Positions 61,861 through 64,000 of a stretch of 64,000 nt of DNA are shown in pieces; the first letter of the stretch is position 1, and each line of letters starts with the position of its first letter. Position numbers and translations under genes: made by a program. The notes under the pieces were generated by a model. The model had not been told where the DNA came from, made no database searches, and saw nothing but the letters and a program-made list of their open reading frames with translations. The DNA is from Chrysomallon squamiferum (taxonomy: Eukaryota > Mollusca > Gastropoda > Neomphalida > Peltospiridae), in assembly GCA_012295275.1 (NCBI GenBank), contig CM022668.1, forward strand, positions 14,406,522 to 14,470,521. The letters run 5' to 3'.

Positions 61861-62058
61861 TAACTGAAAAAAAGGACACTAATTATAAAGCAAACATCTT
61901 TTATTTTTGTCATTTTAAAATAAAATATTAATCACCAGTTAGATTATTCCACTAAAAAAAAAAGTCAAAGCATTCATCAGTAATCATTCAAAATTAAAAA
62001 ACCAAAAAAAAAAAAGAAAATTTAATTTAATGTTGCATGAAACGTTAAATAATTTTTT

Positions 62059-63836
<1,778 letters not shown>

Positions 63837-64000
63837 TTTAAAAATTCTAAGAAACAACAATAAATAAGTAAATAACTAAAAAAAAAAAAAAAATTAACTA
63901 ATGAATTAATTAATAATATTATTTATATTGTCTAAAAAAAAAAAACCCCTGAAATATAGTAAATTATTTTTATTAAAACACATTAATAATAATAATAATG

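Overview
This is a window of animal nuclear DNA. It is strongly AT-rich, full of microsatellites, and its genes are split into short exons with GT-AG (and one GC-AG) introns. The genes are animal genes: DIP2, CNPPD1 and N-ethylmaleimide-sensitive factor (NSF). The mix of degenerate LINE, Ty3/Gypsy, hAT-like and FLYWCH-type remnants fits an invertebrate, perhaps a mollusc or other lophotrochozoan, but the sequence alone does not fix the species.

Left block (1-12.9 kb). The first coding exon of DIP2 lies on the minus strand at 847-931. Above it is a compact promoter region with a TCTCGCGAG palindrome and a YY1/TISU-like ATGGCG site. Next, on the plus strand, is a complete CNPPD1 gene (cyclin-like, membrane-anchored) of about 8 exons from 2704 to 11366. 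Two repeats sit directly on CNPPD1 splice donors.

Middle block (13-60.3 kb). A three-exon gene for an unrecognised secreted protein (minus strand, 13128-14925) is followed by a tandem array of three NSF-like genes on the plus strand. Copy A (15.7-24.5 kb) is a clear pseudogene. Copy B (28.7-40.7 kb) has intact N and D1 coding exons but is broken off before D2. Copy C (43.2-52.4 kb) is open and in phase through 16 exons. C does not encode a normal NSF: after the D2 P-loop exon it switches to a short acidic terminal exon, so most of D2 is missing. A ends in the same exon. Spacers between copies hold repeated fragments of a Jockey/I-like LINE, a FLYWCH-domain remnant and probable DNA transposon ends. 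Pieces of a fourth NSF unit (3' flank and intron 1 only) continue to about 60.3 kb.

Right block (60.7-64 kb). A decayed Ty3/Gypsy remnant (minus strand: gag, zinc knuckle, protease, integrase) directly abuts a second copy of the secreted-protein gene (62059-63836). That copy is about 95% identical to the first and has an intact frame, whereas the first has a one-base deletion in exon 2. The array therefore lies between two direct repeats about 49 kb apart, and may continue past the window edge.

The most novel points are: the truncated-NSF family with its replacement C-terminal exon; the run of five extra exon-2-like cassettes in NSF-B, all open and multiples of three with AG/GT borders; and the duplicated secreted protein with a 7-residue DVQ repeat.
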